Below are positions 1 to 10,875 of a stretch of DNA of 22,011 nucleotides, piece by piece. This stretch comes from Didymodactylos carnosus (lineage: Eukaryota > Rotifera > Eurotatoria > Philodinida > Philodinidae): the NCBI GenBank assembly GCA_905250885.1, contig CAJNOQ010002960.1, forward strand, positions 1 through 22,011, read 5' to 3'. The position numbers were made by a program, and so were the translations under genes. Each line of letters starts with the position of its first letter. Position 1 is the first letter of the stretch. The notes beneath the pieces were generated by a model. It worked only from the letters and a program-made list of their open reading frames with translations, made no database searches and had not been told where the DNA came from.

Positions 1-12
1 AAAAATCGAATT

Positions 13-103
13 TATATCCCGATTGGACTATATGTTTTTTGGCTATATCCTGATCGGGATATATTTTGATTCAAAACGGGATATATATCCCGATCGGGAT
101 ATA
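13..103. repeat. Three spaced copies of a 20-bp palindrome
   Basis: The copy at 84-103, tatatcccgatcgggatata, is a perfect 20-bp palindrome. The copy at 45-64 differs by one base (tatatcctgatcgggatata). The copy at 13-32 is more degenerate (tatatcccgattggactata). The spacings are 32 and 39 bp. The cluster is only about 13 bases from the window edge, so more copies may lie outside. Possible roles are a protein-binding array, a piece of satellite or a transposon end. The sequence does not decide between these. Confidence 0.75.
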
Positions 104-105
104 GA

Positions 106-950
106 GCATGCGTCTGTACTGTATGGGGAAGTGATGAAAATGTTTTTTAGCGAAGTGTGTGAAAAGTCATGCGAGAATAAGTAACGCGAAAGTTTAGAGG
201 TCGCCAATATTTTCTTATTTTGTTTGCTCTTAGAGCCTTTTTTCATTTTGTTATTTTACTGTGATTGACCAAGTACAGAGACATTGAACATGTAGAGAAC
301 CAGATTTGGAAAGTTATCTTCTTAGTTTAGAGCGCCACAAAATGTTTTTGCTGCTGATTATTGCACCAGCACCACAAAAAAAGGTTGAAAATAGCGCTTT
401 TTCAAATAGAAGGCGTTTTTCGCGGCAACGAAAAAACAATTTGAAAAAGTCTCAACGTCAAGTTGAAGTTTATCACTTGGGCTATCCAACGGTGTGTAAA
501 TGAGGTCCCTCACCCTTAACCTAGAAAACTTATTAGACGAGCAAGTTGAAGATGTCGACCCCTAAGCCAAACGAGTTTTGAGCTCTGCCAAAATTTCAGA
601 TGTGGTCAAACTTCAATGAAAGAGATCTTCCTAGAATCAGTTTTTGACCGAAAATCTGAAAAAAATAAAAAAAGTAAATAAAAAAGTAAAAGAAAAAAAT
701 TGTGGAGCTTTTTCTGAAAAAGAACGGATTTTAACGTTTTCGACCTCATCTCAGTATTTCGCGGTTTTCTCCATCAAGATTCAATTTTTTCGAGCTCGGA
801 AGGTGATATTCGTGATCAGCATGACCTGGTGAATCAGAATATGTATAATAAAGCCAAAAATAAATTTCACTGTCAGTTTGCTTTCCGTGTACCTTAGATA
901 AACGATAATGCTCAGATTCGTGGTAAAACTGAAAATGAGCAGAAAAACAG
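106..950. other. Unassigned, moderately GC-richer sequence
   Basis: No gene is recognised here. Short open frames exist on both strands, but they resemble no known family and several lack an ATG. The texture is less AT-rich than the desert further right, with patches such as cgcggcaacg near 421 and a ctcaccctt stretch near 510. This fits old repeat-derived DNA beside the retrotransposon fragment. No terminal repeats or target-site duplications could be assigned. Confidence 0.4.
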
Positions 951-952
951 AT

Positions 953-1778
953 TTATCTATTTTTATTTTTTATTATTTATTTGCAAATAACTGATGACCA
1001 GTGTGGTCCTTTCAGTACCTCAGTATATAACAAAGAAGGAGAAAAAAGAGATGAAGAAGAATAGAAAAGAATACATTACACAGCCCAAAATAACCGAAAG
1101 AATGACAGTAGAGTTTTAGAACAAACAAATACAATAAACAGATCGTATGTTATATATAGCATGCAATACCACTTAGCAGTACTCAGATAGTGACTAGAGA
1201 GACGAGGTTAGTAAGAAAGCTGGTAGTAAAGATCCATCGTTCCTCCCTTAGAAAGTTTCTGGAAAAGCTTGTAGCAGTTGAATGTCGTTTATATCAAAAT
1301 TTGGAATCGAGCAATTGGAGGAATTGTCTGCACACCATTGAACGCACCTTTCGAGGACAGTAGTATGCTCCACAAACCTTTTAGATTTTCTCAGACATCT
1401 GATTGAATTTTCCTCATCTATCCAACCTCTTCGAAATTCATTAAGATTTGCTTGTTCAAATAAGAGATCGCCGTCGGTAGATTCGGCCAGAGCAGCCCAA
1501 TATTTCTCCCAATAGCGATGATATCGATCCTCTAGGGATATCTCATTGAGAACAAACGCGAAGAAAGAATGCGACCATTGCAATTTACGAGTAACACGCT
1601 TCAAGCAAGTATAATAAAAGTGTGACAAGTCCGCTCGTTGTTTTTCGGTAAAAAGAGGGTATACAGCAAAGAGCCACGTAAAAATGGGAAGTACGTAGCA
1701 AGAAAACAAAACTCTTCTTAAGTCGGCAGAAGTAAATCCGGAAATACGGCAGGAATTAATAACAACAAGAAAACCTTT
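953..1778 (-). mobile_element. 5'-truncated non-LTR retrotransposon (LINE) 3' end
   Basis: On the minus strand this stretch carries the C-terminal part of a reverse transcriptase ORF. About 290 bp of 3' untranslated sequence follows, ending in an A-rich tail (reverse complement of about 953-985, with repeated AAATAA-type units). The 5' side stops near 1780, after an in-frame TGA, and nothing recognisable continues above it. Truncation from the 5' end is typical of LINE insertions. A possible 7-bp target-site duplication, tttatct, occurs at 952-958 and 1789-1795. It is short and AT-rich and could be chance. The LINE clade cannot be named from the tail alone. Confidence 0.6.
1248..1778 (-). pseudogene. 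Reverse transcriptase C-terminal remnant (LINE ORF2-like)
   Basis: This frame is open for about 176 codons on the minus strand, from a TGA at 1779-1781 to a TAA at 1248-1250. In this AT-rich DNA that length is unlikely by chance. It has no true ATG at its head; the apparent start near 1709 is a TTG, and the frame continues upstream with residues reading TSADLRRVLFSCY. Features resemble the thumb and C-terminal part of non-LTR reverse transcriptases: SADLRRVLFSCYVLPIF (compare the usual LR..L....V.P), then a Tyr/Arg/Trp-rich segment with CLKRVTRKLQWS, SLEDRYHRYWEKYW and LRKSKRFVEHTTVLE. The catalytic FADD-type palm motifs are absent because the element is truncated, so it cannot be active. The assignment rests on motif pattern, not on a search. 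A cellular gene is the less likely alternative. Confidence 0.55.
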
Positions 1779-1790
1779 TCAAAATTTTTT

Positions 1791-2340
1791 TATCTGTTAG
1801 CTGACACAGTTTATATCGGTGACACTAGGATTTGAAATAATGCTCGCTCGATTAAAAATTATGTTGTTGAAAATAGTCGATTTGACCATTTGATTCTCTG
1901 ATTATCATAGCATTATTGACAGTTATAAGTTATAAGTATTTGTCAGAAATATTGTACATAACAGTAGCGAAGTTCTTATTTTTTAATTTATAACGTTTTT
2001 TTGACAATGAATATTTAGGGCTTTTCGTGTAAGATCTATAACTTTGCTAAGAAAGGTCGTGTAGAGCTGGGAGATGTCTCATTTTAACCAGAAATTCAGA
2101 AGAAAGCTACAATCATGCCTTATTAAAAAATGGTTTGAGCTATTTTTTAGAGTCCTTGAAAAGCTGGTTTTACAGAAAACCGGGCCTTCAACAGTCATAG
2201 GCACGAATCCTTTGGGGATATTTAACACCTCACTGAGGTCTATCGATCCATGTACAAATCATTGGAATCGGAAGGGGGCATTTCAAACGGTCCCCTCCTT
2301 AGTGAATATGAAAAAATATAAAATTTTTACACAATGAAAT
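1791..2340. other. Unassigned sequence between LINE fragment and AT-rich desert
   Basis: An 87-codon open frame with a real ATG lies at 2074-2337 on the plus strand. Its product (start MSHFNQKFRRKLQS) matches nothing I recognise and has no signal peptide, repeats or conserved pattern. The stretch is less AT-rich than the sequence that follows, which suggests a decayed repeat. I do not support it as a gene. Confidence 0.35.
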
Positions 2341-5300
2341 AGATGGATTTTATGACAGAAGAACCCTATGTTTGGAGTATAAATTTTCCGGATAGACAGA
2401 TAAACTAGGTATAAAGTAGATTACTATTTAAATGAAACACAAGATCATTCAGATGATGCAACGTCTGATCATGATGAGCTGAAAGAATTGTTTATCATTT
2501 GATAATGCACAATAGAAAATGATCATTAAACTAAATAAATTATTTCTAGAAAGAGATCCTGTTTAACAAGAACAACCCAGACAACGCCTATATCCTTAAG
2601 CTATTAAATCATCATATTTCATGTTTTATTCGATATATATATATATTGCGAGTGAGTGAGAGAGATAGAACCATGCCAGATAAGCAACTTTGTACAAAAT
2701 ATTGACTGAAATTGTACATAGTATCACCATTCTATGACCTGACACATGTGGTAACTTTGACGCATGCTGAGTGTTAGTTAAATAATTGTGTTTATCAGGG
2801 TTCAATAGTAAAATAGATGTATACAATAGTGATCATATATAAAAATAAGGGGTGTCCTTTAATAGAAAATTCTAAATATTGAACATATACAGAAAGATCA
2901 AAAGATATCCTGTTGACAGGAACAATTGAACTAATGTTTGTTCATATAAACAGTATAAGCGATTTATTTCAACATTGTGTGTTACAAGAATATGATTGAC
3001 ATAGTCAAAAAAAGCGGTGTATGATTATTCGTCTTTAATACAAGAGCCTAGCGGGAGGGAGGCCATAAGAAGAGTAGTGATTTGTAAAATGTATGTCTCA
3101 TAAATTTAGTAAAAAGTAATCCAATAGATAAATCCAAACGGCTTATCTCAAACCGTTGACGAAACTTTTCGATTAATATTAACGATATCATATTGAATAT
3201 CTATTTCAGAATGAAAGTGATTTATGAGATGCAGTTAATCTTATGTTGTTTTCCTATCGCTATTACAAATGACATATGTTCACCACAGCACGTGTCAACT
3301 TTTATTTCAGAAGAAAAAAATATTAATTAAGACCATGTTCTTAATCAGCATGTAGTAACAGTATATGTGCATTGTTAAATTAAGATTTTTCACTAAGAGA
3401 GTGTTATATTTCTGTCTTTCTCATTATCTTTTCGTTCTTTTGAAATCGATTTAAAAAATACAACAGCACTGCTTATTCTACGACTGTATAAAAAAAGAAA
3501 AAAAATTAGCCACTCCTACAATTGATATGTCACAATGTACCGATTCAATTAAGAAACAAAGTCTACTCGACTTTTCTTTGAAATATGGCATCATATGTTT
3601 GTTCTTTACATTTAATGAATGTTATGGTATGTAAATTGATGAAACACAGAACTTTTATTCAAGAAAAAATATTTGAAATAGAAAACAATAGGATGAATTT
3701 ATAGATACCGAAAAATATTCGCTACTCATTTAAATCACCGGTGACGAATACAATAAGGACTGTCAAACGTAATCTTTATTTTGAGGAAAACAGACATAGT
3801 GCTTTTGTATGCTGCTCCGATTCTTCTCAACTTCCACTGTATATGTCTTAAACCGCAAGCCACTATCTAGACGAAAAAGATGCGTGCATACAATGATAAT
3901 CCACTCTTGTGGTGAGTAAACTTTTTTTATGGCTAAAAGAAAGAACGATATACTCAATAATGTGATTAAGAAGCGTTCGTTTCAATGTGGGAAAAATATT
4001 TATACAGCAATCAGCCATCTTTCCTTTTCCTTGCTTACAGCTCTTGTCTAATGGACAAAAATCAGTACCGAACTGTTTTATTTCTTCAATTCTCACTTAA
4101 ATTAATCTCAGTCACCATTTTCTGTTTCTATTGTTACATATATCGCCATTTTTCAACTCTATTGAATATTTTTCCGTGTTTTCGTACATCCTAATGTTTC
4201 TTTCGTCTTAAACTCAATTTCAAATCTCATTAGCCATTGTACTTACACATCGTTCTCTTCTCCATAGTAACTTATCGTATAGAACTTGAGCAATTCAAGT
4301 TAGAACGAATTGAATTTTTTATATAATTCTTTTATATTAATCGAATTTTAACCATATTTTTTATTTTGACAAACTGTTTGACACAATTTGAACAAAAGAT
4401 ACATTTTCTAACAATAAATGAATAGTGTTATCTCTCTTATAAGTCCATTTTATCCGACCAGAAAGATTTCGTTATCATAAAACGTTGATTTCATATTATA
4501 ATGTAATGTCTAGAAAATTGCATGAAAACTAAATATATGATCTTTATTGAATCAAATTAACATCTTCTTCCGTGAACATACACATTGTCTGTCTTTCTCT
4601 CTATTTGTACAGTTGCATGATTATTGTATCATCTAAAATGATTATATCGATGAGCCACAAGACAAATTAATACACACACATATACACGTACAATGTCGTC
4701 AAGATAGATGTGATGTAGTCAGTCATAGGACAGCACACACACTCTTTCTACTGGGATTTCCAGTTTTAAAAGAATTTCTAAATAATTATTGTCTTTCACT
4801 TATACCAATAGTCACAAATTATGTGAAAGCTTGATCAAGTTTTTTGTATGTATATGTATTCTTTTTTTTTTGTTGAAACAATGAGATCAATCAGACAATA
4901 AGAATTTTTCTTTTTTTCTTCTTCTATATTACAGTTTATAAAGAAAAAATGTCACGGATCGACCGGGTGTACAATTATTCTTTTCAATTAATTTAAATAA
5001 ATAAATGTTTTCTATTTTGTATACATGAAAGAAGAAAGAATATTGGATTGAATCAAAAGCAATTCAGCTAACATGATGCAATATGACATTTTGATCATTT
5101 ATAATGCAATAAATATTAGGATATATCCTATCTAATTGTTACAATTGATCTCATATATCTAATCAATCTATTTCTCTAAGATAACTTCTTGATGAAGTTA
5201 GAATACCAGTGGATATTATTTCCATCAGTAAGAAAGAGATCGGAAACATTCGAATTCTTAAATTGTTACCAAATTGATGAACCGTTTAATTGATAAATTG

Positions 5301-7435
5301 AAGAGAATTTCATACTTTCAAATGCTCAACTTAGTGGATGATGAAATTTTTATGTTTACCTGTAAAATTTTGCTTTAGTCTTCTTCTACATCAATCATTT
5401 GTTCCCTTCGATAGTGTCCTTTCCAGTCTACATGTATAACAAAGACGTGTGCTCTATTTCAGTTTTTCTTTTGTATTAACATTTTTTATTCAGTTATTTT
5501 TCTATTTTTACTTTGAATACGTTGATTTCAAAAGTAAATATATTTGAACTTATTTATTATTCACAATGTCCATAATATTTGTTCATATATAACCCTATAA
5601 GTGTTCAAGACATAACAGAAGAAGTAGAAAATGAAATCCGATTACTATTTCTCTTGTTCCGTTTGACAGAGAGAGAGAGAGAGAGAGATAAGTGAGTGTT
5701 TTATTACATTGCGTCAGTTTCGCTCTCCCTTTTTGCTTGCAATGAAACATTTCTAATTACTTATTTAGTTAACGATAATCAGTAAAAGAATATTTTAGTT
5801 TTTCTTGTTTTCTAATTTAATAATATACATAATTATTTTTCTCGTTACCAATTTTCGCCTGTAACAATCATCGTTCATTCGCGATCTTGAAACTTATTTA
5901 ATTTAATTCAGTGTTAGATACATAAAAAAAAAATAAATAGAAGGTCATCATTTTCGAGAAAGAAAATGGACGATTTTATCTTTTTTTGAGATGTACAAAA
6001 TATTGGAATATGCGTAAAATCTTATTTTTTTAATATACTTTTTTATTTATTGAATTTCACACTTCATTCTTTCTGTATTTTATAACATATCCAGCGGAAA
6101 AATATTTTTGCTCTTTCCGAACTATCTATCTGTTGATTTTGTTAATTTCTTATTTAAAGATCATTTATAAAATTATATTTGTGATCTAATAACAAATAAC
6201 AGTCGAAAAAGTTCACCTCCTCTTTCTTAATGAGAGAGACTTATCGCTAATAATGATATGATCTTTATGTTTTCTTCTCTTTTTTTTTACGTCAAATACC
6301 GTACGTCTGAGGTCATCTCTCGAGTTCTCTACCGATTAATAATAATGAAAAATCGATGATGACATGTGCTCCAGTGTTCATCTGTCGAATGACCTTTCTT
6401 CACGAAAATAAAAAAAAAAAGAAGAAAAATATATATCGAAAATTGTCAATCATTCAGGTTGTGAATATCAGACATCATATACGATAATAAAAATAATAAA
6501 AATAATAATAAGACAACATGAGTGAGTGAGTAATGGTTTATATGTATATGGGCCAGATTTTCAATGTGTATGGTATGTACAGAAGAAGAAGAAAAAAAGA
6601 AAACGAAGAGATTATTTTCTCTAATCTAACCATCGGCAAAATAATTATGAACAAATAATGATAGAATGAGAAAAAAGACAACTATCAGACGAACAAATGA
6701 GAGAGAGAGAGTTAGAATGATTATCTAGAACAGTATCCTCTTCAGAACCAAAACAACATTTTTTTTTTTCTTTTTTTGTTGTATAAAGTGAATAGGTAAG
6801 TACAGATATTAATTACACCTTGTCAAACACTCGTATGAAAAGGAAAAAGAAAAGATTTTTATTTATGATAAGATTACGATTATCATTATCTGAGAATAGA
6901 TCTTTGTTATGCAGTAAGAAGAAAAATAATCTTTTAGCCAAATAATGAGACATTTTGAGTCAAAATTCTTTATATCTGATATAATGAATGAGAATTTTTG
7001 AAAATAATTTTATTTTTACATTTTAAATAGTAATCAATAGTTCATTTTCACAAAAGTAAACGATAATCATATTAACGTAAAAAAAGTGATTTTTCCTGTT
7101 TAACATCACCGATAATCTCGGAAAAAATTCTCTATTTTTAGCTAGACATTTTGTCAAAAGTATCGAGAGACTTTTTCAAGTCTCACCTGAATATGAGTCT
7201 GATTCCCATAAAATATGGACTCAAGTCATTTTCAAAAGATAAAAACTTTCATCTTCTTTTATGCTCATTCTGTCGAACGTTCTCTACATATTTTCTTATT
7301 TCTTCTCTTCTGGTTTTTTGATATTTCGAATTTAACGGTAGACATCTAATTCTCTCCATTTTCGTGTATAACAAGTATAAGAACCATCATAATAATAATA
7401 ATATAAAGTTAAAATATATGACTGACTGGAAAGTA
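2341..7435. other. AT-rich non-coding desert, first part
   Basis: About 5 kb with no supportable gene. Stops are frequent in all six frames and the longest open frames (60-80 codons) look like random AT-rich translation. It contains many short A/T runs, TAATTA-like words and scattered purine or pyrimidine tracts. I saw no retroelement, RNA gene, tandem array or inverted repeat longer than about 15 bp. It could be intergenic DNA or part of a large intron of the adhesion gene further right. Confidence 0.6.
5668..5688. repeat. (AG)n microsatellite
   Basis: An uninterrupted alternating A/G tract of 21 bases, flanked by ordinary AT-rich sequence. Confidence 0.95.
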
Positions 7436-7585
7436 ATGCGAGTCAGAGATGGGCGAGTATGAGTAAATACTCGAAAAAGTGTGTATCTCTGAGGCAAGTC
7501 AATTCATCAAGTTTACTGAGTGTTTTTCTTCGAGTGCAAGTTAGAGAAAAATGTGAGTCGAGTCGTGACTCAGGCTCGCTCATTA
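7436..7585. repeat. GAGTC/GACTC-rich patch with small hairpins
   Basis: The tetranucleotides GAGT and ACTC recur many times within 150 bp. Two short hairpins stand out: 7454-7473 (cgagtat, 6-base loop, atactcg) and 7560-7571 (gagtc, gt, gactc). The patch is GC-richer than its surroundings and is open in both directions for about 65 codons, which here reflects composition and not coding. It looks like a fragment of a dispersed repeat. No family is recognised. Confidence 0.5.
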
Positions 7586-7946
7586 AATACGAAAAACTAA
7601 CTTTTCCATCACTTTTACATTTTCTGTCGATGATATTCATCGGTAATGGGTCTGGTGCATGAAACGGTCTTTATTGTCCATTTGATGCGTGTGTTGGATG
7701 AGTTCGAGAAGAAGAGTAAGAGTAATAACTATAAAATGTCTCATCTTTCACATGTTCTGATTTGATTTGAAGATAAAACAAGTTTCTAACGAATATTTTC
7801 CCGTTATTTTTTGTCAGTTTTTGTATACCATCCATGGTGCGTTTCATGATGCTGGTTTTTTAATCCATTTGTGATAAAAAAATGTATCATATAAACGCCA
7901 TTGACACATAGGAAAAGGTTCGTGCTTAAACACTTGACAGTCCTTC

Positions 7947-7969
7947 AAAAAAAAAAAAAAAAAAAAAAA
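7947..7969 (+). repeat. Poly(A) tract, 23 A
   Basis: The longest homopolymer seen in the window. A long plus-strand A run may mark the 3' end of an inserted retroelement or SINE, but the sequence before it shows no recognisable element and I found no flanking duplication. A simple slippage tract is equally possible. Confidence 0.9.
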
Positions 7970-8626
7970 CTCCATTCAACAGCATTAACAAAAAACTTTG
8001 ATTGTTATTTTTAAGCGTTATTGAAGTTTTTTGTTTTTTTTTCACGTTAAGAGAAATAGTGACACATTTTGACAGCAGATGTAAATGGCGGTACTTATCA
8101 TTGACTTATATTCTCGCAATTAAATTCTCTAAGTTAATTATACTTATTAAACAATACAAGCCAATTATTATTTAGAAAAAAAAAAGAAAAGGAGAAAAAA
8201 GTCGTTTCCTAATTAGAAAAATGGGTGAACGGATTAGTGATTCATAATCCCTTCTTCAACGATTGCCGCCGCCTTGATAAAATACATCATGTCTATCTCC
8301 ATTTAACTAATCGATTGGTCAACACTGACATAGTCATGCTAAAACGAGATCTAATTAATAAAAATGTTATATATATATTTTGTTTATTTTTTATCAATCT
8401 TTCGTTAATCATATTGAGAAAAGAAGAAGAGACACAAATATCAGTTACCATTATCATCACCACACCCTGTAAAAATTGTCTAACGTTCGAAACATCTGCA
8501 TCAATCACCTTTCCCTTCTTTTTTCCTCTTTCTCTCACAAGAGATCAAAAAAGTATAGTAATTACTTTTCAAAACGTTATTGTTGTTCAAATGTATAGAG
8601 TAGAAACAACTACATATATATTTACA

Positions 8627-8651
8627 TGTGTGTCTGTGTGTGTGTGTGTGT
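8627..8651. repeat. (TG)n microsatellite
   Basis: About 25 bases of alternating T and G, interrupted once by a C. Confidence 0.95.
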
Positions 8652-9383
8652 TTATCTCGCATGATTTCTTTTAATTATGTGGAACATGATATTGATAAAA
8701 GGATTTCTTTGTCTTATAGTACCGAAACTTAGTCATTCGGAATAACATAAGTAGTAAACGAACAGCAGTATTAACGAAATCTTGTTAACTAGTGAATTAG
8801 AATAGAAAAGAATAAAGAGAATAAGTCGAATATCTCAAGGGCAATATGATATTATGCTACAACCGTAAAAGACACAACAACAATTAGAAATTATCAGATA
8901 ATGTAGGGCTTACTAACATCTTCAGCCTTTTTTTAATTTTTTTAAATAGAAAACTAACATTAGAATGAATAATTTCTACATTGAACTCTGAGCACATCAT
9001 ATTTATTAAAATGAAATAGTTAAGAGTTTTTTTAATCTTCACAAATGTTTTTAAATAAAAACCACATGTAAATCACTTATGTGGCAAATGTATAATATTA
9101 TGATGAATAAAAAAAAGATGTTACTTTAAGATCATGTTGATCAGTGTCGAATGTATATTTCTTTTCTTTTTTTTTTATTCTCTTTGACTTGCTGATAGTA
9201 TAATAAATGAGTTCTTATAACAATGATGAGTTAGTTCAACATACACTTTAATGTCTATGTACAAAATTCATTAATGGACAAAGGTTTTTAGTTATACATG
9301 TATAAAATTAATGTATGTCGTTCCTATAAACATAATAATTCTTCTTTTTCTTATGAATATATCCGAGTATGTATGGCACTTGA

Positions 9384-9410
9384 AGAGAGAAAGAGAGAGA
9401 GAGAGAGAGA
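9384..9410. repeat. (AG)n microsatellite
   Basis: About 27 bases of alternating A and G with one extra A interrupting the pattern near 9390-9392. Confidence 0.95.
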
Positions 9411-10371
9411 CACTATTCATCGCGTCATGCCAATGATAACATATACATTATGTACAACTTCCGGCTTAAGTATACTTAAACAATCGATCAGGCATAAACG
9501 GATTCAATCACGTATTCGACAACTGATTTTTTTTTTTTGCCCGTAGGATCAAAAGATTGATACTTTTTTTTTCTAAAACATAAACAATAATTGCTTTCGG
9601 ACAAAAAAATGCTTAGTAATTAATTGTAGTTATGAACAAAATGTGATTTTATGATGATGGTTTTCTTCTTCTTCTCCTTTAAGTACTTGATGCCCGATGT
9701 ATGGATAAGCATATTGATACACTAATTTTTGACCAACGATGACAGTTTTTATTTGTATTTTTTTTGCGTTGAGTATCAATGACCCGATCACAACTTCCTG
9801 CCCTATTTTTGTTGAAGAGTAATATATAAGTACAGAATTCTGTCCGAGAAGTTAATTAACTGTTAGTTTTATTACAATCGTAGAAAATTATTGGTCAAAA
9901 CTTTTGACTGTACAATTGTGTAATATGATGAAAATCAATGTTTTTTACAATTATGTTATACTCCATTTTCCAATTTCATCTCTTTTAATCTAATTTGAAT
10001 ACCATGAATTTCTTATGGATGCTCAATTTGAGTATTTGACAGTTAGTTAAATTTTAATGAAAGATATTGAACTAGAAAGTCATCATTTTCATGTATGAGT
10101 TAAAGTATAGGATTTGTATATCTAGTATAATAGTAGACGAGTGACACGAATGATACAAATGATAGGACGGTTGGGCGGTAGTCTTTATCGATGTATACTA
10201 GAACTTGACATATCTTTACTCTATCGATGATATGAATCAGCACAGTGTTTATATCACCTCCCTCTGAGAACAATATTTATCATTATTTTGTCATAATAAA
10301 AAGTATTTTTGAAGTAGAGAAAAAGAATTAAACTAATTGATTATTGTTGTCGACATTGTTCAAACATTGCC

Positions 10372-10382
10372 GCCGCCATATT
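10372..10382 (-). promoter_or_regulatory. YY1/Pho-like motif (AATATGGCGGC on minus strand)
   Basis: The plus strand reads gccgccatatt. Its complement matches the core consensus of the animal factor YY1/Pleiohomeotic, AANATGGCGGC. It stands out in a ~70% AT desert and overlaps a TTGCCGCCGCC word also found at 8263-8273; a further ATGGCGG occurs near 8085. Binding is an inference from the consensus only, and one 11-bp match may be chance. Confidence 0.3.
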
Positions 10383-10518
10383 TACTACAAATTGAACTCC
10401 ATCATATTCTCATTAGTTAGTTTCATTATTTATCGTTCATCATATCTCGCTTTTTCTCTATTGCATAATGTAGAGTTCATTTTTCTCTCATATTAATTAG
10501 TAAGCGATTAATTACTGT

Positions 10519-10532
10519 ACACACACACACAC
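10519..10532. repeat. (AC)n microsatellite
   Basis: A short alternating A/C tract of 14 bases. Confidence 0.9.
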
Positions 10533-10565
10533 CTGCTGGTGAACGAGTATTTTAATCCATTGAAG

Positions 10566-10582
10566 AAAAAAAAAAAAAAAAA
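10566..10582. repeat. Poly(A) tract, 17 A
   Basis: A homopolymer run followed by gagaattttcttttactct. A closely similar word after another A-rich run recurs near 11780-11810, so the two may be copies of one small repeat. Confidence 0.85.
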
Positions 10583-10731
10583 GAGAATTTTCTTTTACTC
10601 TCTCTTTCTGAGAACATGTATATGTATTTATCATCTCAAATACAGTCATTCTCTATTGTGCTTCTGTTCAGTCAATCAAATAACATTTCCTTCTTCTTTC
10701 TCTTCATACAACTATCGAAAGATCAAACAGT

Positions 10732-10753
10732 ATGATGATTATATTTATCCCAG
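10732..10753 (+). CDS. Candidate first exon of the adhesion gene (speculative)
   Basis: An ATG ATG at 10732 opens a hydrophobic frame, MMIIFIP plus one base, and runs straight into a strong donor, CCAG|GTAAAG at 10754. The exon ends in phase 1, which is what the acceptor at 19471-19472 requires. Joining the two would give MMIIFIPVLFTTIRS followed by the first Ig domain, a short but plausible signal peptide. The frame has no upstream ATG after its last stop at 10681. Against it are the 8.7-kb intron, unlike the ~60-bp introns of this gene, the lack of a basic n-region, and the real chance of such a match in 19 kb of sequence. Confidence 0.2.
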
Positions 10754-10845
10754 GTAAAGAAAGATTTGGTGTATACGGTGTGATATTGTCGCATCATCAT
10801 TGTTTTTATTTAAATCTCATCGCTTTGTTCTTTCTATGAGCTTTG

Positions 10846-10875
10846 TTCATTCATTCATTCATTCATTCATTCATT
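10846..10875. repeat. (TTCA)n microsatellite
   Basis: About seven and a half perfect tandem copies of the tetranucleotide TTCA, followed at once by a small hairpin (gaataat, 7-base loop, attattc) at 10876-10896. Confidence 0.95.

Larger units (their letters stand above)
7586..10731. other. AT-rich non-coding desert, second part
   Basis: No gene can be supported. The longest open frame, 149 codons at 8225-8674 on the plus strand, begins at GTG, and a first in-frame ATG appears only near 8339. It ends in a translated TG microsatellite and matches no family I know. The stretch also holds A and T runs, TG, AG and AC microsatellites, and two short GC-rich words, TTGCCGCCGCC, near 8263 and 10367. 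Confidence 0.5.

Noticed and set aside
7700-7969. Processed pseudogene or SINE ending in the 23-A tract
   Set aside because: No open frame, RNA-polymerase-III boxes or flanking duplication could be found upstream of the tract.
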